Source: Fusobacterium sp. DD2 (GTDB lineage: Bacteria; Fusobacteriota; Fusobacteriia; Fusobacteriales; Fusobacteriaceae). Taken from it: 52,322 nt of DNA. Location: contig NZ_JADRHM010000008.1 of the NCBI RefSeq assembly GCF_018205345.1, positions 1 to 52,322 of the forward strand, written 5' to 3'. The position numbers were made by a program, and so were the translations under genes. The notes under the pieces are model-generated. The model worked only from the letters and a program-made list of their open reading frames with translations, made no database searches and was not told the origin of the DNA. Positions 7,769-16,966 of this stretch are shown piece by piece; position 1 is the first letter of the stretch; the number at the start of each line of letters is the position of its first letter.

Positions 7769-10510
7769 CTAGTCTCCTAAAATAAACTCAATATCTTTTT
7801 CTGTAAGTGTCTTAAGCGTAGCATTATCTTCAGATATCAGATTATCCAGAAGTTTTATCTTCGATTCCTGTAACTGTAATATCTTTTCCTCTATGGTGTC
7901 TTTAAGTATCAGTTTGTAAGAGAATACAGTTCTGTCCTGACCAAGTCTATATGCTCTGTCTATAGCCTGATTTTCCACTGTTTTATTCCACCATGGGTCG
8001 TATATGAATATTGTATCTGCCGCTGTAAGGTTAAGACCAACTCCTCCTGTTTTCAGTGTCATTACAAATACCTTATATTTGCTGTCTTTTTGGAATTTAT
8101 CCACAAGAAGTTGTCTATCTTTAGTGCTTCCACTCATAGAAAGATATTTTATACCATTTCTATCCAGGTCCTCACATATACTGTTAATTGAGTTTATATA
8201 GTTAGTAAATACAAGAACCTTATGACCATTTTCCACTGCTTCAACTATGTTGTTTATAAGTACTTCTCTTTTGCTCGACATCACTCCATGACTTTTAGCC
8301 TCTGGACAGCTTGTTATCTGTCTTAGCTCATTTAAAGCCTGAAGGATGAAAAATTGTGTTTTTCCAATTCCATTTTCCTGAATCTGTGAGTGTACCATTT
8401 TGTAGTAGTACATTCTTCTCTCTTCGTATAACTTTTTCTGCTCTGGATTCATTTCAATGTACATTGTTTTTTCTATCTTATCAGGTAAGTCCTTCAATAC
8501 CTCTTTTTTAATTCTTCTAAGTATGAATGGATATACCTTCTTTCTTAACTCTTCAATTGCATCTGTGTCATTTTCCCTTTGAATAGGAATTGCATAGAAT
8601 GTATTAAACTCATCTAAAGTTCCAAACATAGATGGATTTAAAAATCTAAATAGTGAATATAATTCACTTAAGTTATTCTCAATTGGGGTACCACTTAATG
8701 CAACTCTATGTCCAGAATTTAAAAGCATAATAGCCTTTGTAGTCTGTGCATTGACGTTTTTAATATTTTGAGATTCATCTAATATTACACAATCAAAATA
8801 GTAATCTCTTATCATCTCAATATCATTTCTGACTGTTCCATAAGTTGTAAGTATAACTTCATTCTTATCTATGATACTCTTATTTCTAAAGTTACCATAA
8901 TAGATACCTACTTTTAATTTTGGGCTGAATTTTTTTATCTCTCCATCCCAGTTATATATAAGGGATTTTGGCATTACAACAAGACTCTTCTTACCTTTTT
9001 TACCATGAAGTCTTGTAAGTAAAGCTATTGCCTGAAGTGTCTTTCCAAGTCCCATGTCATCTGCAAGACATCCACCTAAATGGTTATCCATAAGGTATGA
9101 AAGCCACTTGTAACCATACTCCTGATACTCTCTTAAAGTTGCATTTACCTTTGGAGCTGATACTTTGTAATCTTTTATATTATTTATCCCTTTGAAAAAG
9201 GCTCTGCTTTTATTCATCTCTTCTGAGAAAATCTTATCCTCAATAAGCTCCTCAACTAATGGAAGGTCAAAGAACGAAAGCTTAACCTGCTTTTTATCAC
9301 TGTCTTTAAATATTCTTTCAAGTTTTTCAATATATTTTTTATTAATAAGAGCACTTGTTCCATCACTAAGCATGATATATGAATCTTTCCTGTAAGCTGA
9401 AAGAACATCTAGAATTGAAAACTTTTCTCCCTCTAAATCAAGTTCTATCTCTCCTTCTAAAAAGTCTATTGAATGACTGAAATTTCCAATAACCTTTGGT
9501 TTTATAGCTCTTATATTATATTTTCTAAGTTTATCAGTTCCAACTACTCTATATTTAGATGCAAGTTGTAAAAGGTCCTTCATTATAAACTCTTTAGCAA
9601 GTTTTTCCTGCATTATGATAAGATTTGTCTCATCTATATAGAATCCTGACTTAACTTTTATCTTTTTCTGATGCTTTGTAAGAAGTTTCATTACCTCTTC
9701 AGTAGCTTCATTAATACGGCTTATATCTATCTCACATATAGAGATTTTCTTTTCCATATTATTTACTATAACAGCATGGTCTATCTCATTATCTCTTAAA
9801 AATTCATAATTCATTCCTGAAATCATCAAAGTTATCTGAAGATACAAACTATTATCCTGAGATATCTTTTCAATTACAAGTTGAGGTCTTGGAGTATTCT
9901 TCTCTCCAGTAACTACCTTATAATCCTTATATTCCACTTCAATATCCTTAAAATATTTAAAAGTAAGTGTTAGGAAATTTTCAAGTCCTCTCTTGTCCAT
10001 CGTACAAACTAATTCTCTTAAGGTATGAAAGGTATTGCTTACCATATCTATTATGTAAAAGGTATCTTCTGCAAGTATCAAGTCTTCATTTATTATTATA
10101 AAATCTGTAATAGAGCCATTTAATAGTAACTCTGTCTTTAAAAAATCAGGATTTTCTTCACTCTCTTTTATAATAAGAGCCAGTGAATTCCCTCTTTTTT
10201 GCCACTTATAGCTTTCCATCTTCTCATTTACAAATTTTGGATTGTCAATAAGATAATCTATAAGATTACAGTGCTCAGTTATATATGCTTCTGGGTATTC
10301 TCTCTCCCAGTCTATAAAAAAGCTGTCCTCTTTTATTCCTTTTATATAATTTAATATTTTACTTGTAGTATCTTCTGCTTCGCTATCTACATCGAAACTC
10401 TCTATTATTTCCCCTTGTGAATCAACAGGAACAATATAGGCTCCTTTGTCGTCCATTTTAAGCATAAAGCAAATACTATCCACTCCATTTTCCATATTTT
10501 TTAAGCTCAT
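7769..10510 (-). CDS. SNF2-family DEAD/DEAH ATPase (Swi2/Snf2 helicase)
   Basis: 913-residue DNA-dependent ATPase of the bacterial SNF2 (RapA/HepA-like) class. Residues 1-430 are a family-specific N-terminal region, and the motor begins near residue 455 (LREYQEYGYKWL). Motor motifs are Walker A DDMGLGKTLQA, DEAH-box variant LDESQNIKN (DESQ), SGTPIENN, MSGSTKDRQ, TLKTGGVGLNLTAAD and the arginine-finger block QAIDRAYRLGQ. No SWIM zinc finger is visible at the N-terminus, unlike many Firmicutes homologues. First gene of a two-gene operon with an excellent promoter at 10553-10581. The family remodels protein-DNA or RNA polymerase complexes; the substrate here is unknown. Confidence 0.93.
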   Translation of the reverse strand: MSLKNMENGVDSICFMLKMDDKGAYIVPVDSQGEIIESFDVDSEAEDTTSKILNYIKGIKEDSFFIDWEREYPEAYITEHCNLIDYLIDNPKFVNEKMESYKWQKRGNSLALIIKESEENPDFLKTELLLNGSITDFIIINEDLILAEDTFYIIDMVSNTFHTLRELVCTMDKRGLENFLTLTFKYFKDIEVEYKDYKVVTGEKNTPRPQLVIEKISQDNSLYLQITLMISGMNYEFLRDNEIDHAVIVNNMEKKISICEIDISRINEATEEVMKLLTKHQKKIKVKSGFYIDETNLIIMQEKLAKEFIMKDLLQLASKYRVVGTDKLRKYNIRAIKPKVIGNFSHSIDFLEGEIELDLEGEKFSILDVLSAYRKDSYIMLSDGTSALINKKYIEKLERIFKDSDKKQVKLSFFDLPLVEELIEDKIFSEEMNKSRAFFKGINNIKDYKVSAPKVNATLREYQEYGYKWLSYLMDNHLGGCLADDMGLGKTLQAIALLTRLHGKKGKKSLVVMPKSLIYNWDGEIKKFSPKLKVGIYYGNFRNKSIIDKNEVILTTYGTVRNDIEMIRDYYFDCVILDESQNIKNVNAQTTKAIMLLNSGHRVALSGTPIENNLSELYSLFRFLNPSMFGTLDEFNTFYAIPIQRENDTDAIEELRKKVYPFILRRIKKEVLKDLPDKIEKTMYIEMNPEQKKLYEERRMYYYKMVHSQIQENGIGKTQFFILQALNELRQITSCPEAKSHGVMSSKREVLINNIVEAVENGHKVLVFTNYINSINSICEDLDRNGIKYLSMSGSTKDRQLLVDKFQKDSKYKVFVMTLKTGGVGLNLTAADTIFIYDPWWNKTVENQAIDRAYRLGQDRTVFSYKLILKDTIEEKILQLQESKIKLLDNLISEDNATLKTLTEKDIEFILGD

Positions 10511-10552
10511 AATTATTTCTACCTTTACTATCCTTATTTTTATTCGAAGTAT

Positions 10553-10581
10553 ATTATATCAAAAAATACGCATTTTATCAA
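10553..10581 (-). promoter_or_regulatory. Sigma70-type promoter of the SNF2 operon
   Basis: Minus strand TTGATA (10576-10581), 17-base spacer, TATAAT (10553-10558), about 43 bp before the SNF2 ATG. Confidence 0.75.
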
Positions 10582-10652
10582 TGATAATTTCAATAGTTCA
10601 TAAGGATAACAATTACCAAATAAAGAGGAATAGCCCAATTTCTTTTCTAAAT

Positions 10653-11360
10653 TTATACTATTTTCATCATATTTTTTTCATATACAATAACTTTTTCTTT
10701 TCTATCTTTCAACTCTTTTTCCAAATCTTTAATAATATTAAAGTTATTCCAGAAGTGCATTGGGATAATATTTTTTACCCTTACACTATCTATAAAATAT
10801 TTCACACCTAAAAATGAAAAATTTTCAAGTCTTGGGTCTACAGGATAGAAAAGATAATCTATTTGAAGATTTTCATCAATTATTCTATCCATTTTCTCCA
10901 TATATAAATCTCTCATATATTTTTCCTCTTCTGGTGTGTCATCACTCCAATACCACCAGTTAAGATCTCCTGCATGAAATAGAGTTTCTCCATCACAACC
11001 TACATAAAATGATACTCCTGCGTCAGTTGAGCCAAATACCTTAATATTTATGCCATCAATATCCAGAGTATCTCCTTCGTGAACCATATATATAGATGAA
11101 GTTTTTTCTTTTATCTTTATATCATCACTTAAAATATATGTTATATCTGGATTTATCTCTCTCCAATTTAATATCTCAGGGTTGAAGTGGTCTCCATGTA
11201 CATGAGAAGAAAATACTACCACTTTTTTATCACCACTTAAAAAACTTTCCAGATTAAATTCACCAATGTTGTATCCAGTCTCTTTATAATAATCAAATAT
11301 CATCTTATAATTTTCTGTTTCAACTGCAAAACCACTGTGATAAATATAATAAATCTTCAT
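10653..11360 (-). CDS. Metallo-beta-lactamase-fold hydrolase (UlaG/ZipD-like)
   Basis: 235-residue single-domain MBL-fold protein starting MKIYYIYHSGF. Metal motif SSHVHGDHFNPE supplies the HxHxDH ligands, and FHAGDLNWW supplies the later Asp. A C-terminal IPMHFW provides the last His. Members with this compact layout act on small phosphoesters or are uncharacterised. It is monocistronic and transcribed divergently from the VOC/threonine aldolase pair, sharing a -35 region with it. The substrate cannot be told. Confidence 0.88.
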   Translation of the reverse strand: MKIYYIYHSGFAVETENYKMIFDYYKETGYNIGEFNLESFLSGDKKVVVFSSHVHGDHFNPEILNWREINPDITYILSDDIKIKEKTSSIYMVHEGDTLDIDGINIKVFGSTDAGVSFYVGCDGETLFHAGDLNWWYWSDDTPEEEKYMRDLYMEKMDRIIDENLQIDYLFYPVDPRLENFSFLGVKYFIDSVRVKNIIPMHFWNNFNIIKDLEKELKDRKEKVIVYEKNMMKIV

Positions 11361-11395
11361 TTTGATACCCCTTTCCTCTTTTTAATATTCTTAAT

Positions 11396-11424
11396 ATTAT
11401 ACAGCTTCACATAACTTTTGACAA
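11396..11424 (-). promoter_or_regulatory. Promoter of the MBL-fold gene, overlapping the divergent promoter
   Basis: Minus strand TTGTCA (11419-11424), 17-base spacer, TATAAT (11396-11401). Its -35 overlaps the plus-strand TTGACA by five bases. Confidence 0.65.
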
Positions 11425-11447
11425 TATTATTTTACTTTTGCTATAAT
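11418..11447 (+). promoter_or_regulatory. Promoter of the VOC-threonine aldolase operon
   Basis: Plus strand TTGACA (11418-11423), 18-base spacer, TATAAT (11442-11447), about 30 bp before the VOC start codon. Confidence 0.7.
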
Positions 11448-11478
11448 TGAAGTATACTTGTAAAGAGGGGGATTTTTT

Positions 11479-11847
11479 ATGTTTAAATTTAATCACTACA
11501 ATATTAATGTATTGGATCTTGAAAAAAGTATCAAATTTTACAAAGATGCTCTTGGTCTTTCAATTCAAAGAACTAAAGATGCAAAAGATGGAAGTTATAA
11601 AATTGTCTATCTAGGAGATGGACAGTCAGATTTTTCCCTTGAACTTACATGGTTAAGAGACAGAAAAGAAAAATATGATCTTGGTGATGAAGAGTTCCAT
11701 TTAGCTTTAACTGCAGAAGATTACGATAAAGCATATGCAATGCATAAAGCTATGGGAGTAATCATCTATGAAAATCCAGCTATGGGTATCTATTTTATAG
11801 GCGACCCAGATGGATATTGGATTGAGATTATTCCGCCTAAAAAATAG
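11479..11847 (+). CDS. VOC-family protein, lactoylglutathione lyase-like
   Basis: 122-residue vicinal-oxygen-chelate protein with two beta-alpha-beta-beta-beta units. The N-terminal FNHYNINVLDLEKSIKFYKD carries the first metal His, EFHLALT carries a second, and the C-terminal GDPDGYWIEIIPPKK carries the Glu ligand. This pattern is that of GloA-type glyoxalase I, which detoxifies methylglyoxal as a thiol adduct. Other VOC enzymes share it, so the substrate is not proven. An AGAGGGGGA ribosome binding site precedes the ATG. It is cotranscribed with the threonine aldolase 41 bp downstream. Confidence 0.88.
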   Translation: MFKFNHYNINVLDLEKSIKFYKDALGLSIQRTKDAKDGSYKIVYLGDGQSDFSLELTWLRDRKEKYDLGDEEFHLALTAEDYDKAYAMHKAMGVIIYENPAMGIYFIGDPDGYWIEIIPPKK

Positions 11848-11888
11848 GAATAACCTTTTTATCTCATTTATAAAACAGGGGGACTGCA

Positions 11889-12926
11889 ATGATAAGTTTT
11901 AAAAACGACTACAGTGAAGGGGCTCTTCCAATAGTAATGGAAGCTCTTTTAAAAACAAACATGGAACAAACAGTGGGATATGGAGAAGATGAATATACTG
12001 CTGAAGCTATTGAGGGGATTAAAAAAGCTATTAAATGCGAAGATTGTTATGTGAGATTACTGGTAGGAGGAACTCAAACTAACCTTCTTACTATTGCACA
12101 CATCTTAAGACCTTATCAGGCTGTTATATCTGCTGATACTGGACATATAAGTGTCCATGAAGCTGGAGCTATTGAAGCAACAGGACATAAGGTAATAGAG
12201 CTTACTACAGATGGTACTGGAAAACTTGATATAGATTCTATCAAAAAAGCTTATGAATACCATACAAATGACCCTCACATGGCACAACCAAAAATGGTAT
12301 ATATCTCAAATCCAACTGAACTTGGAACTCTATACAGTAAAAAAGAGATAATGGATATATATAACTACTGTCAGGAAGTTGGAATGTACCTATTTATAGA
12401 TGGAGCAAGACTTGCATCTGCACTTGCATCACCTGTAAATGATATTGAGCTTGCTGACTATCCAAAATATTGTGATGTATTTTATATAGGTGGAACTAAG
12501 TGTGGACTTCTATTTGGTGAAGCACTTGTTATTACAAATAAGAATTTATCTGAAGGTTTCTTCCATTCTACAAAACAGCGTGGAGCTACTATAGCTAAAG
12601 GAAGACTTTTAGGAGTTCAATTTATAGAACTGTTTATTGGAGACAGATATTATCAGGTAGGAAAACACTCAAATGATATGGCACTTCGTCTTAAACAGGC
12701 AGTTGTTGATGCAGGATTTGGACTACTTGTAGATTCTCATACAAACCAACAGTTCTTTATCTTCCCTAATGAAGTGATAAAAGAGCTTGAAAAAAATTAC
12801 CTATTTGAAACAGCAAAAATAATAGATGAAAACTACACAGCTGTTAGATTTGTAACATCTTGGGCTACTAAAAAAGAGGCTGTAGAATGCTTTGTAAAAG
12901 AGATGGAAAAATATACTCAAATTTAA
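11889..12926 (+). CDS. ltaE: Threonine aldolase-family PLP lyase
   Basis: 345-residue fold-type I PLP enzyme of the beta-eliminating lyase family. It most likely cleaves L-threonine or L-allo-threonine to glycine and acetaldehyde. The N-terminus MISFKNDYSEGALP and the phosphate-binding VGGTQTNL are typical. FIDGARLASALAS gives the PLP-ring Asp, and K204 in GGTKCGLLFGE is the Schiff-base Lys. The gene follows the VOC gene in one transcript. Acetaldehyde or methylglyoxal chemistry could link the two, but that is inference. No terminator is obvious before the copper operon. Confidence 0.9.
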   Translation: MISFKNDYSEGALPIVMEALLKTNMEQTVGYGEDEYTAEAIEGIKKAIKCEDCYVRLLVGGTQTNLLTIAHILRPYQAVISADTGHISVHEAGAIEATGHKVIELTTDGTGKLDIDSIKKAYEYHTNDPHMAQPKMVYISNPTELGTLYSKKEIMDIYNYCQEVGMYLFIDGARLASALASPVNDIELADYPKYCDVFYIGGTKCGLLFGEALVITNKNLSEGFFHSTKQRGATIAKGRLLGVQFIELFIGDRYYQVGKHSNDMALRLKQAVVDAGFGLLVDSHTNQQFFIFPNEVIKELEKNYLFETAKIIDENYTAVRFVTSWATKKEAVECFVKEMEKYTQI

Positions 12927-12948
12927 TAGGGGTATCCATCTAAAATAC

Positions 12949-12977
12949 TTGACTTTTTTAATATGAAATAATACTAT
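12949..12977 (+). promoter_or_regulatory. Promoter of the copZ-copA-csoR operon
   Basis: TTGACT (12949-12954), 17-base spacer, TACTAT (12972-12977). The predicted start of transcription falls inside the palindrome at 12981-13000. Confidence 0.6.
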
Positions 12978-12980
12978 AAA

Positions 12981-13000
12981 TATAGGGGGTATCCCCTATA
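12981..13000. promoter_or_regulatory. Probable CsoR operator
   Basis: Perfect palindrome TATAGGGG-gtat-CCCCTATA placed just after the -10 box and before copZ. CsoR/RcnR-family repressors bind G/C-tract palindromes flanked by A/T, and a csoR gene lies in this operon. The site is seen directly; the assignment is inference. Confidence 0.65.
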
Positions 13001-13020
13001 TTTTTTAATGGAGGTTTATT

Positions 13021-13224
13021 ATGAAAAAAGTAATTAAAATCAACGGTATGGGTTGTGAACATTGCGTAAAAAGCGTTAAAAATGCTCTTAATTCATTGGG
13101 GGAAATAAAAGTAATAGAAGTAAAAATAGGAGAGGCAACAGTTGAGGTTCCTGAAGGATATAAAATGGAAAAAATCAACGAAGCTCTTGACGATGCCGGA
13201 TACGATGTTATCGCTATAAAATAG
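13021..13224 (+). CDS. copZ: Copper chaperone CopZ (HMA domain)
   Basis: 67-residue single heavy-metal-associated domain with the Cu(I)-binding GMGCEHCVKSV motif (CxxC near residues 12-15). It carries cytosolic Cu(I) to CopA or to the copper sensor. GGAGG lies before the ATG. First gene of the copper operon, 18 bp before copA, directly behind a promoter and palindromic operator. The His after the first Cys is typical of CopZ-like proteins. Confidence 0.93.
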   Translation: MKKVIKINGMGCEHCVKSVKNALNSLGEIKVIEVKIGEATVEVPEGYKMEKINEALDDAGYDVIAIK

Positions 13225-13242
13225 TACCTGGAGGTATCCATA

Positions 13243-15711
13243 ATGAAAAAAGAATTCCAACTTGGTGGCGTAAGCTGCCAAGTTTGTGTTAATAAGATTG
13301 AAAAAAAATTGGCAAAAAAACCTGGAGTAGCAAGTGCAGTTGTAAATTTCTCAAATGAACACTTAAATATTGACTATGATGAAAATCAGATAAGTGATAA
13401 GGAGATAATTGAAACTGTAGAGAAACTTGGATATGATATTTCTGAAATAAAAGACCTTAAAGAGGTAGAACTCGATATTGAAGGAATAAGCTGTCAAACC
13501 TGTGTAAATAGAATTGAAAAAAAGGTTGGTAAACTTCCAGGTGTTGAATCAGTAAGTGTAAACTTAGCTACTTTTAAAGGTTTAGTTACATATGATTCAG
13601 ATAAGATAAAACTTTCTGAAATACTTGAAGTGATTGAAAAACTTGGATTTAAAGGAAAAAAATCTGAGGATATCTCTGTTGATAAAAGAGATGAAGAGAT
13701 GCAAAAGCATCTAAAACATGAGTTCTGGAGATTTAAAATCTCAATATTTTTCTCAGCAATAGTTTTCTATATATCAATGGGAACTATGGTGGGACTACCT
13801 GTTCCTGGTATCATCTCCCCTTCAGAAAATCCTCTTAACTTTGCTCTAATCCAGCTTATCTTAGCTATTCCAGTTGTTGTAGTAAATAAAAAATTCTATA
13901 CAGTTGGTATTAAAAATCTTCTATCCAGAAGTCCTAATATGGATTCCTTAATAGCAATAGGTACAGGTTCAGCTATTGCCTACAGTCTATATGGTACATA
14001 TGAGATAGCTATTGGGAATACACATTATGTACATGCCCTTTACTATGAATCTGGTGTAGTAATCCTTGCTCTTATTATGCTTGGAAAATATCTGGAAGGT
14101 GTAAGTAAAGGAAAAACTTCTGAAGCTATAAAAAAACTTATGAGTCTTAAGAGTAAAAAAGCTACTCTTGTGAGAGGAGACACATTTGTATCAGTAGATA
14201 TAGAAGAGGTAGAAATTGGAGAAAAGGTTTTGGTAAAACCTGGAGAGAGTATACCTGTAGATGGTGAAGTTGTAGATGGATTTAGTAGCGTAGATGAATC
14301 TATGCTTACTGGAGAAAGTATACCTGTTGAGAAAAAGATAGGTGACAAGGTATTTGGAGCCAGCATCAATAAAAATGGAAGCCTTATAATCAAAGCTACT
14401 GCTGTTGGAAAAGACAGTGTACTTTCAAAGATAATATCCCTTGTAGAAAAAGCTCAGGGAAGTAAGGCTCCTATTGCAAAAATTGCTGACAAGGTATCTG
14501 GTATATTTGTTCCTGCTGTAATGACTATTGCAACAGTTGCAGGTATTGTGTGGTACTATTTAGGAAGTAATGGAATTGTAAGTATAAATCAGACTCCTTC
14601 TATATTTGCCCTTACAATATTTGTATCAGTTATGGTAATTGCCTGCCCTTGCTCACTAGGACTTGCTACTCCTACTGCTATAATGGTAGGAACTGGTCGT
14701 GGTGCAGAGTTAGGTGTACTTATAAAGTCAGGTGAGGCCTTGGAAAAAGCTCACAAAGTTGATACAATAGTTTTTGATAAAACTGGAACTTTGACTTTGG
14801 GAAAACCTGAAGTAACTAATATAAAAATTTTGGGAAATTTTAGTGAAAAAGAAATTTTATTTTTTGCTGCATCTTTAGAACAATACTCTGAGCACCCGCT
14901 AGGAGAGGCAGTTGTAAGAGAAGCAGAGAAAAAAAATATTAAATTATCTAATATTTTAAATTTTAAATCCGTTACAGGAATGGGAATTTATGGTAAAATA
15001 GAAGACAAGGAGATTCTAATTGGTAATATCAAACTTATGAATGAACATAATGTTGAAATTACTGATACAACTATCTCTGGCAATTTTGCAAAAGAAGGAA
15101 AAACTCCAATGTACCTGACTGTAGATTCAAAGCTTGAAGCTATAATAGCTATTGCTGATACTTTAAAACCTGAAGCAATTGATGTTATTAAAAAGCTTAA
15201 AGAAAGAAAATACAGCCTTGCTATGATAACTGGAGATAATAGAGTAACTGCCCAAGCAATTGGAAAAAATTTGGGAATCGACATAATACTTGCAGAAGTT
15301 ACTCCAGAAGATAAATACTTAAAAGTCAAAGAGTTACAGGATAAAGGGTGCAACGTAGCAATGGTAGGTGACGGAATAAATGACTCACCTGCACTGGTCC
15401 AGGCTAATATTGGTATAGCTATCGGCGGCGGAACAGATATTGCTATGGAAAGTGCTGATATTGTCCTTATGAAAAAAAATCTCAACGATGTTATCACAAC
15501 CATGGAACTTAGCCATGCTGTTATAAAAAATATAAAAGAAAACCTTTTCTGGGCTTTTATATATAATAGTATAGGTATTCCATTAGCAGCAGGAATTTTT
15601 TACCCTTGGACAGGACACCTGTTAAATCCAATGATTGCAGGGTTTGCAATGGCAATGAGTTCTGTTTCAGTGGTTACAAATGCACTTAGACTTAAAAGAT
15701 TTAAAAAATAA
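13243..15711 (+). CDS. copA: Copper-exporting P1B-type ATPase CopA
   Basis: 822-residue inner-membrane ATPase exporting Cu(I). Two N-terminal HMA domains carry CxxC pairs at C12/C15 and C84/C87. The transmembrane metal site is CPC at residues 468-470 ([11 protein letters not shown]), the form specific for Cu(I)/Ag(I). The phosphorylation motif DKTGT is at D512. HPLGEAVV supplies the nucleotide-domain HP motif, and MITGDN and [10 protein letters not shown] complete the core. The end [11 protein letters not shown] and [15 protein letters not shown] matches the copper subgroup. It lies between copZ and csoR in one operon. Confidence 0.97.
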   Translation: MKKEFQLGGVSCQVCVNKIEKKLAKKPGVASAVVNFSNEHLNIDYDENQISDKEIIETVEKLGYDISEIKDLKEVELDIEGISCQTCVNRIEKKVGKLPGVESVSVNLATFKGLVTYDSDKIKLSEILEVIEKLGFKGKKSEDISVDKRDEEMQKHLKHEFWRFKISIFFSAIVFYISMGTMVGLPVPGIISPSENPLNFALIQLILAIPVVVVNKKFYTVGIKNLLSRSPNMDSLIAIGTGSAIAYSLYGTYEIAIGNTHYVHALYYESGVVILALIMLGKYLEGVSKGKTSEAIKKLMSLKSKKATLVRGDTFVSVDIEEVEIGEKVLVKPGESIPVDGEVVDGFSSVDESMLTGESIPVEKKIGDKVFGASINKNGSLIIKATAVGKDSVLSKIISLVEKAQGSKAPIAKIADKVSGIFVPAVMTIATVAGIVWYYLGSNGIVSINQTPSIFALTIFVSVMVIACPCSLGLATPTAIMVGTGRGAELGVLIKSGEALEKAHKVDTIVFDKTGTLTLGKPEVTNIKILGNFSEKEILFFAASLEQYSEHPLGEAVVREAEKKNIKLSNILNFKSVTGMGIYGKIEDKEILIGNIKLMNEHNVEITDTTISGNFAKEGKTPMYLTVDSKLEAIIAIADTLKPEAIDVIKKLKERKYSLAMITGDNRVTAQAIGKNLGIDIILAEVTPEDKYLKVKELQDKGCNVAMVGDGINDSPALVQANIGIAIGGGTDIAMESADIVLMKKNLNDVITTMELSHAVIKNIKENLFWAFIYNSIGIPLAAGIFYPWTGHLLNPMIAGFAMAMSSVSVVTNALRLKRFKK

Positions 15712-15726
15712 TAATGGAGAGTTGAT

Positions 15727-16284
15727 ATGATAAATAATTTCGCTTGTATGGAACAGCCTGAATTCAGAAAAAACCTCATATCGAGGGTTAATCGAATCGA
15801 CGGACAAATAAGAGGAATTGAAAGGATGATTCACAACAATGAAAAATGTGATGATATCCTTAATCAGATTTCTTCAGTTAAATCTGCTTTAAATGGTATT
15901 GCTAAAGTTGTTCTTGAAATGCACTTGAGAAACTGTGTTGTTCACGACATAAAAGCAGGGATGGAAGATGAAGCAATAGCTGAACTCATTGTAACTTTAA
16001 ATAATTTCATTCATAAATCTGGACGGCCACTTAAAGATAATAATGAAAATATTATAAGGAAGATAGAAAAGCAGATAAATAACATAAGGGTCTGTATAGA
16101 TAAACAAGAGTGTTGCAGCAGTATACTCAAAGTAGTAGCATCTATAAAGGTTGAACTGAATGCCATGGCCAAAGTTTTACTTGAGGAACATGTCAAAAGT
16201 TCTCTAGCTGCAGACATAAAAAAAGGGCCAGAGAAGAAAATAATAGATGATTTCTTATACACAATTAACAAAATGATGAAATAA
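15727..16284 (+). CDS. csoR: CsoR-family copper-sensing repressor, tandem duplicated
   Basis: 185 residues, twice the usual CsoR length of about 90, with two DUF156 units in one chain (about 10-98 and 106-185). Unit 1 has the Cu(I) ligand trio C41, H66 and C70 at CsoR spacing (+25, +29). It also has the conserved basic/GQIRG DNA-contact helix (SRVNRIDGQIRGIERMI). In unit 2 the equivalents are C130, H155 and S159: one Cys ligand is replaced by Ser, and the GQIRG-type motif has become KQINNI. Ordinary CsoR is a homotetramer; this chain could form a pseudo-tetramer from two subunits. It lies 15 bp after copA. A likely operator lies before copZ. Confidence 0.9.
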   Translation: MINNFACMEQPEFRKNLISRVNRIDGQIRGIERMIHNNEKCDDILNQISSVKSALNGIAKVVLEMHLRNCVVHDIKAGMEDEAIAELIVTLNNFIHKSGRPLKDNNENIIRKIEKQINNIRVCIDKQECCSSILKVVASIKVELNAMAKVLLEEHVKSSLAADIKKGPEKKIIDDFLYTINKMMK

Positions 16285-16304
16285 TAAGGAGGATAGCCAT
16301 TATC

Positions 16305-16964
16305 ATGAAAAAAATATTAGTTATTGATGATGAGTGGAAAATCAGAAAGCTTATAAAAGGCTATCTTGTGAGAGAGGGATATGACGTTTCTGAAGCTGGA
16401 GACGGACAAGAGGGAATAGATATGTTCTTCCAGGACATGTATGACCTTGTAATACTGGACATTATGATGCCTAAAATAGATGGATGGAGCGTATGTAGAA
16501 AGATCAGATCAGAATCTGATGTCCCTATAATAATGCTTACAGCAAGAGCAGATGAAAGTGACCAACTATTCGGTTTTGAATTACAAACTGACGAGTATAT
16601 GGTAAAACCTTTCAATCCAAAATTACTAGTAGCAAAAGTTAAAGTATTACTTAGAAGAGATGGAAAATCTCCAAGTAATGTACCGATAAAATATAACGAC
16701 ATTGTAATAGATACTTTAAAAAGAGAAGTTAGATTAAATGATGTAGTAGTTGAACTTACACCTAAAGAATACGACCTTTTATACTTCTTCTTAGAGAATA
16801 AAGGGGTAGCTCTATCTAGAGAAAAAATACTTAACTCAGTATGGGGATGGGACTACTTTGGAGATTCAAGAACTGTTGACACTCATATAAAAAGACTAAG
16901 AAGAAAAATTGGTGATGAATACATCTCAACTGTAAGAGGTTTTGGGTATAAATTTGGTGAGTAA
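16305..16964 (+). CDS. OmpR/PhoB-family response regulator
   Basis: 219 residues. The receiver domain (1-115) has the acidic pocket D8/D9, phosphorylation site D52 (LVILDIMMP), the Thr of MLTARA and the Lys of MVKPF. The C-terminal winged helix (about 125-219) ends SRTVDTHIKRLRRKIG and YISTVRGFGYKF. AAGGAGG lies 12 bases before the ATG, longer than usual. The gene starts 20 bp after csoR without a terminator, so it may be read together with the copper genes. The signal is unknown. Confidence 0.94.
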   Translation: MKKILVIDDEWKIRKLIKGYLVREGYDVSEAGDGQEGIDMFFQDMYDLVILDIMMPKIDGWSVCRKIRSESDVPIIMLTARADESDQLFGFELQTDEYMVKPFNPKLLVAKVKVLLRRDGKSPSNVPIKYNDIVIDTLKREVRLNDVVVELTPKEYDLLYFFLENKGVALSREKILNSVWGWDYFGDSRTVDTHIKRLRRKIGDEYISTVRGFGYKFGE

Positions 16965-16966
16965 TT

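Noticed and set aside
12105-15503. Long antisense frames inside ltaE and copA
   Set aside because: They are mirror frames of clear, complete genes and have no start signals of their own.
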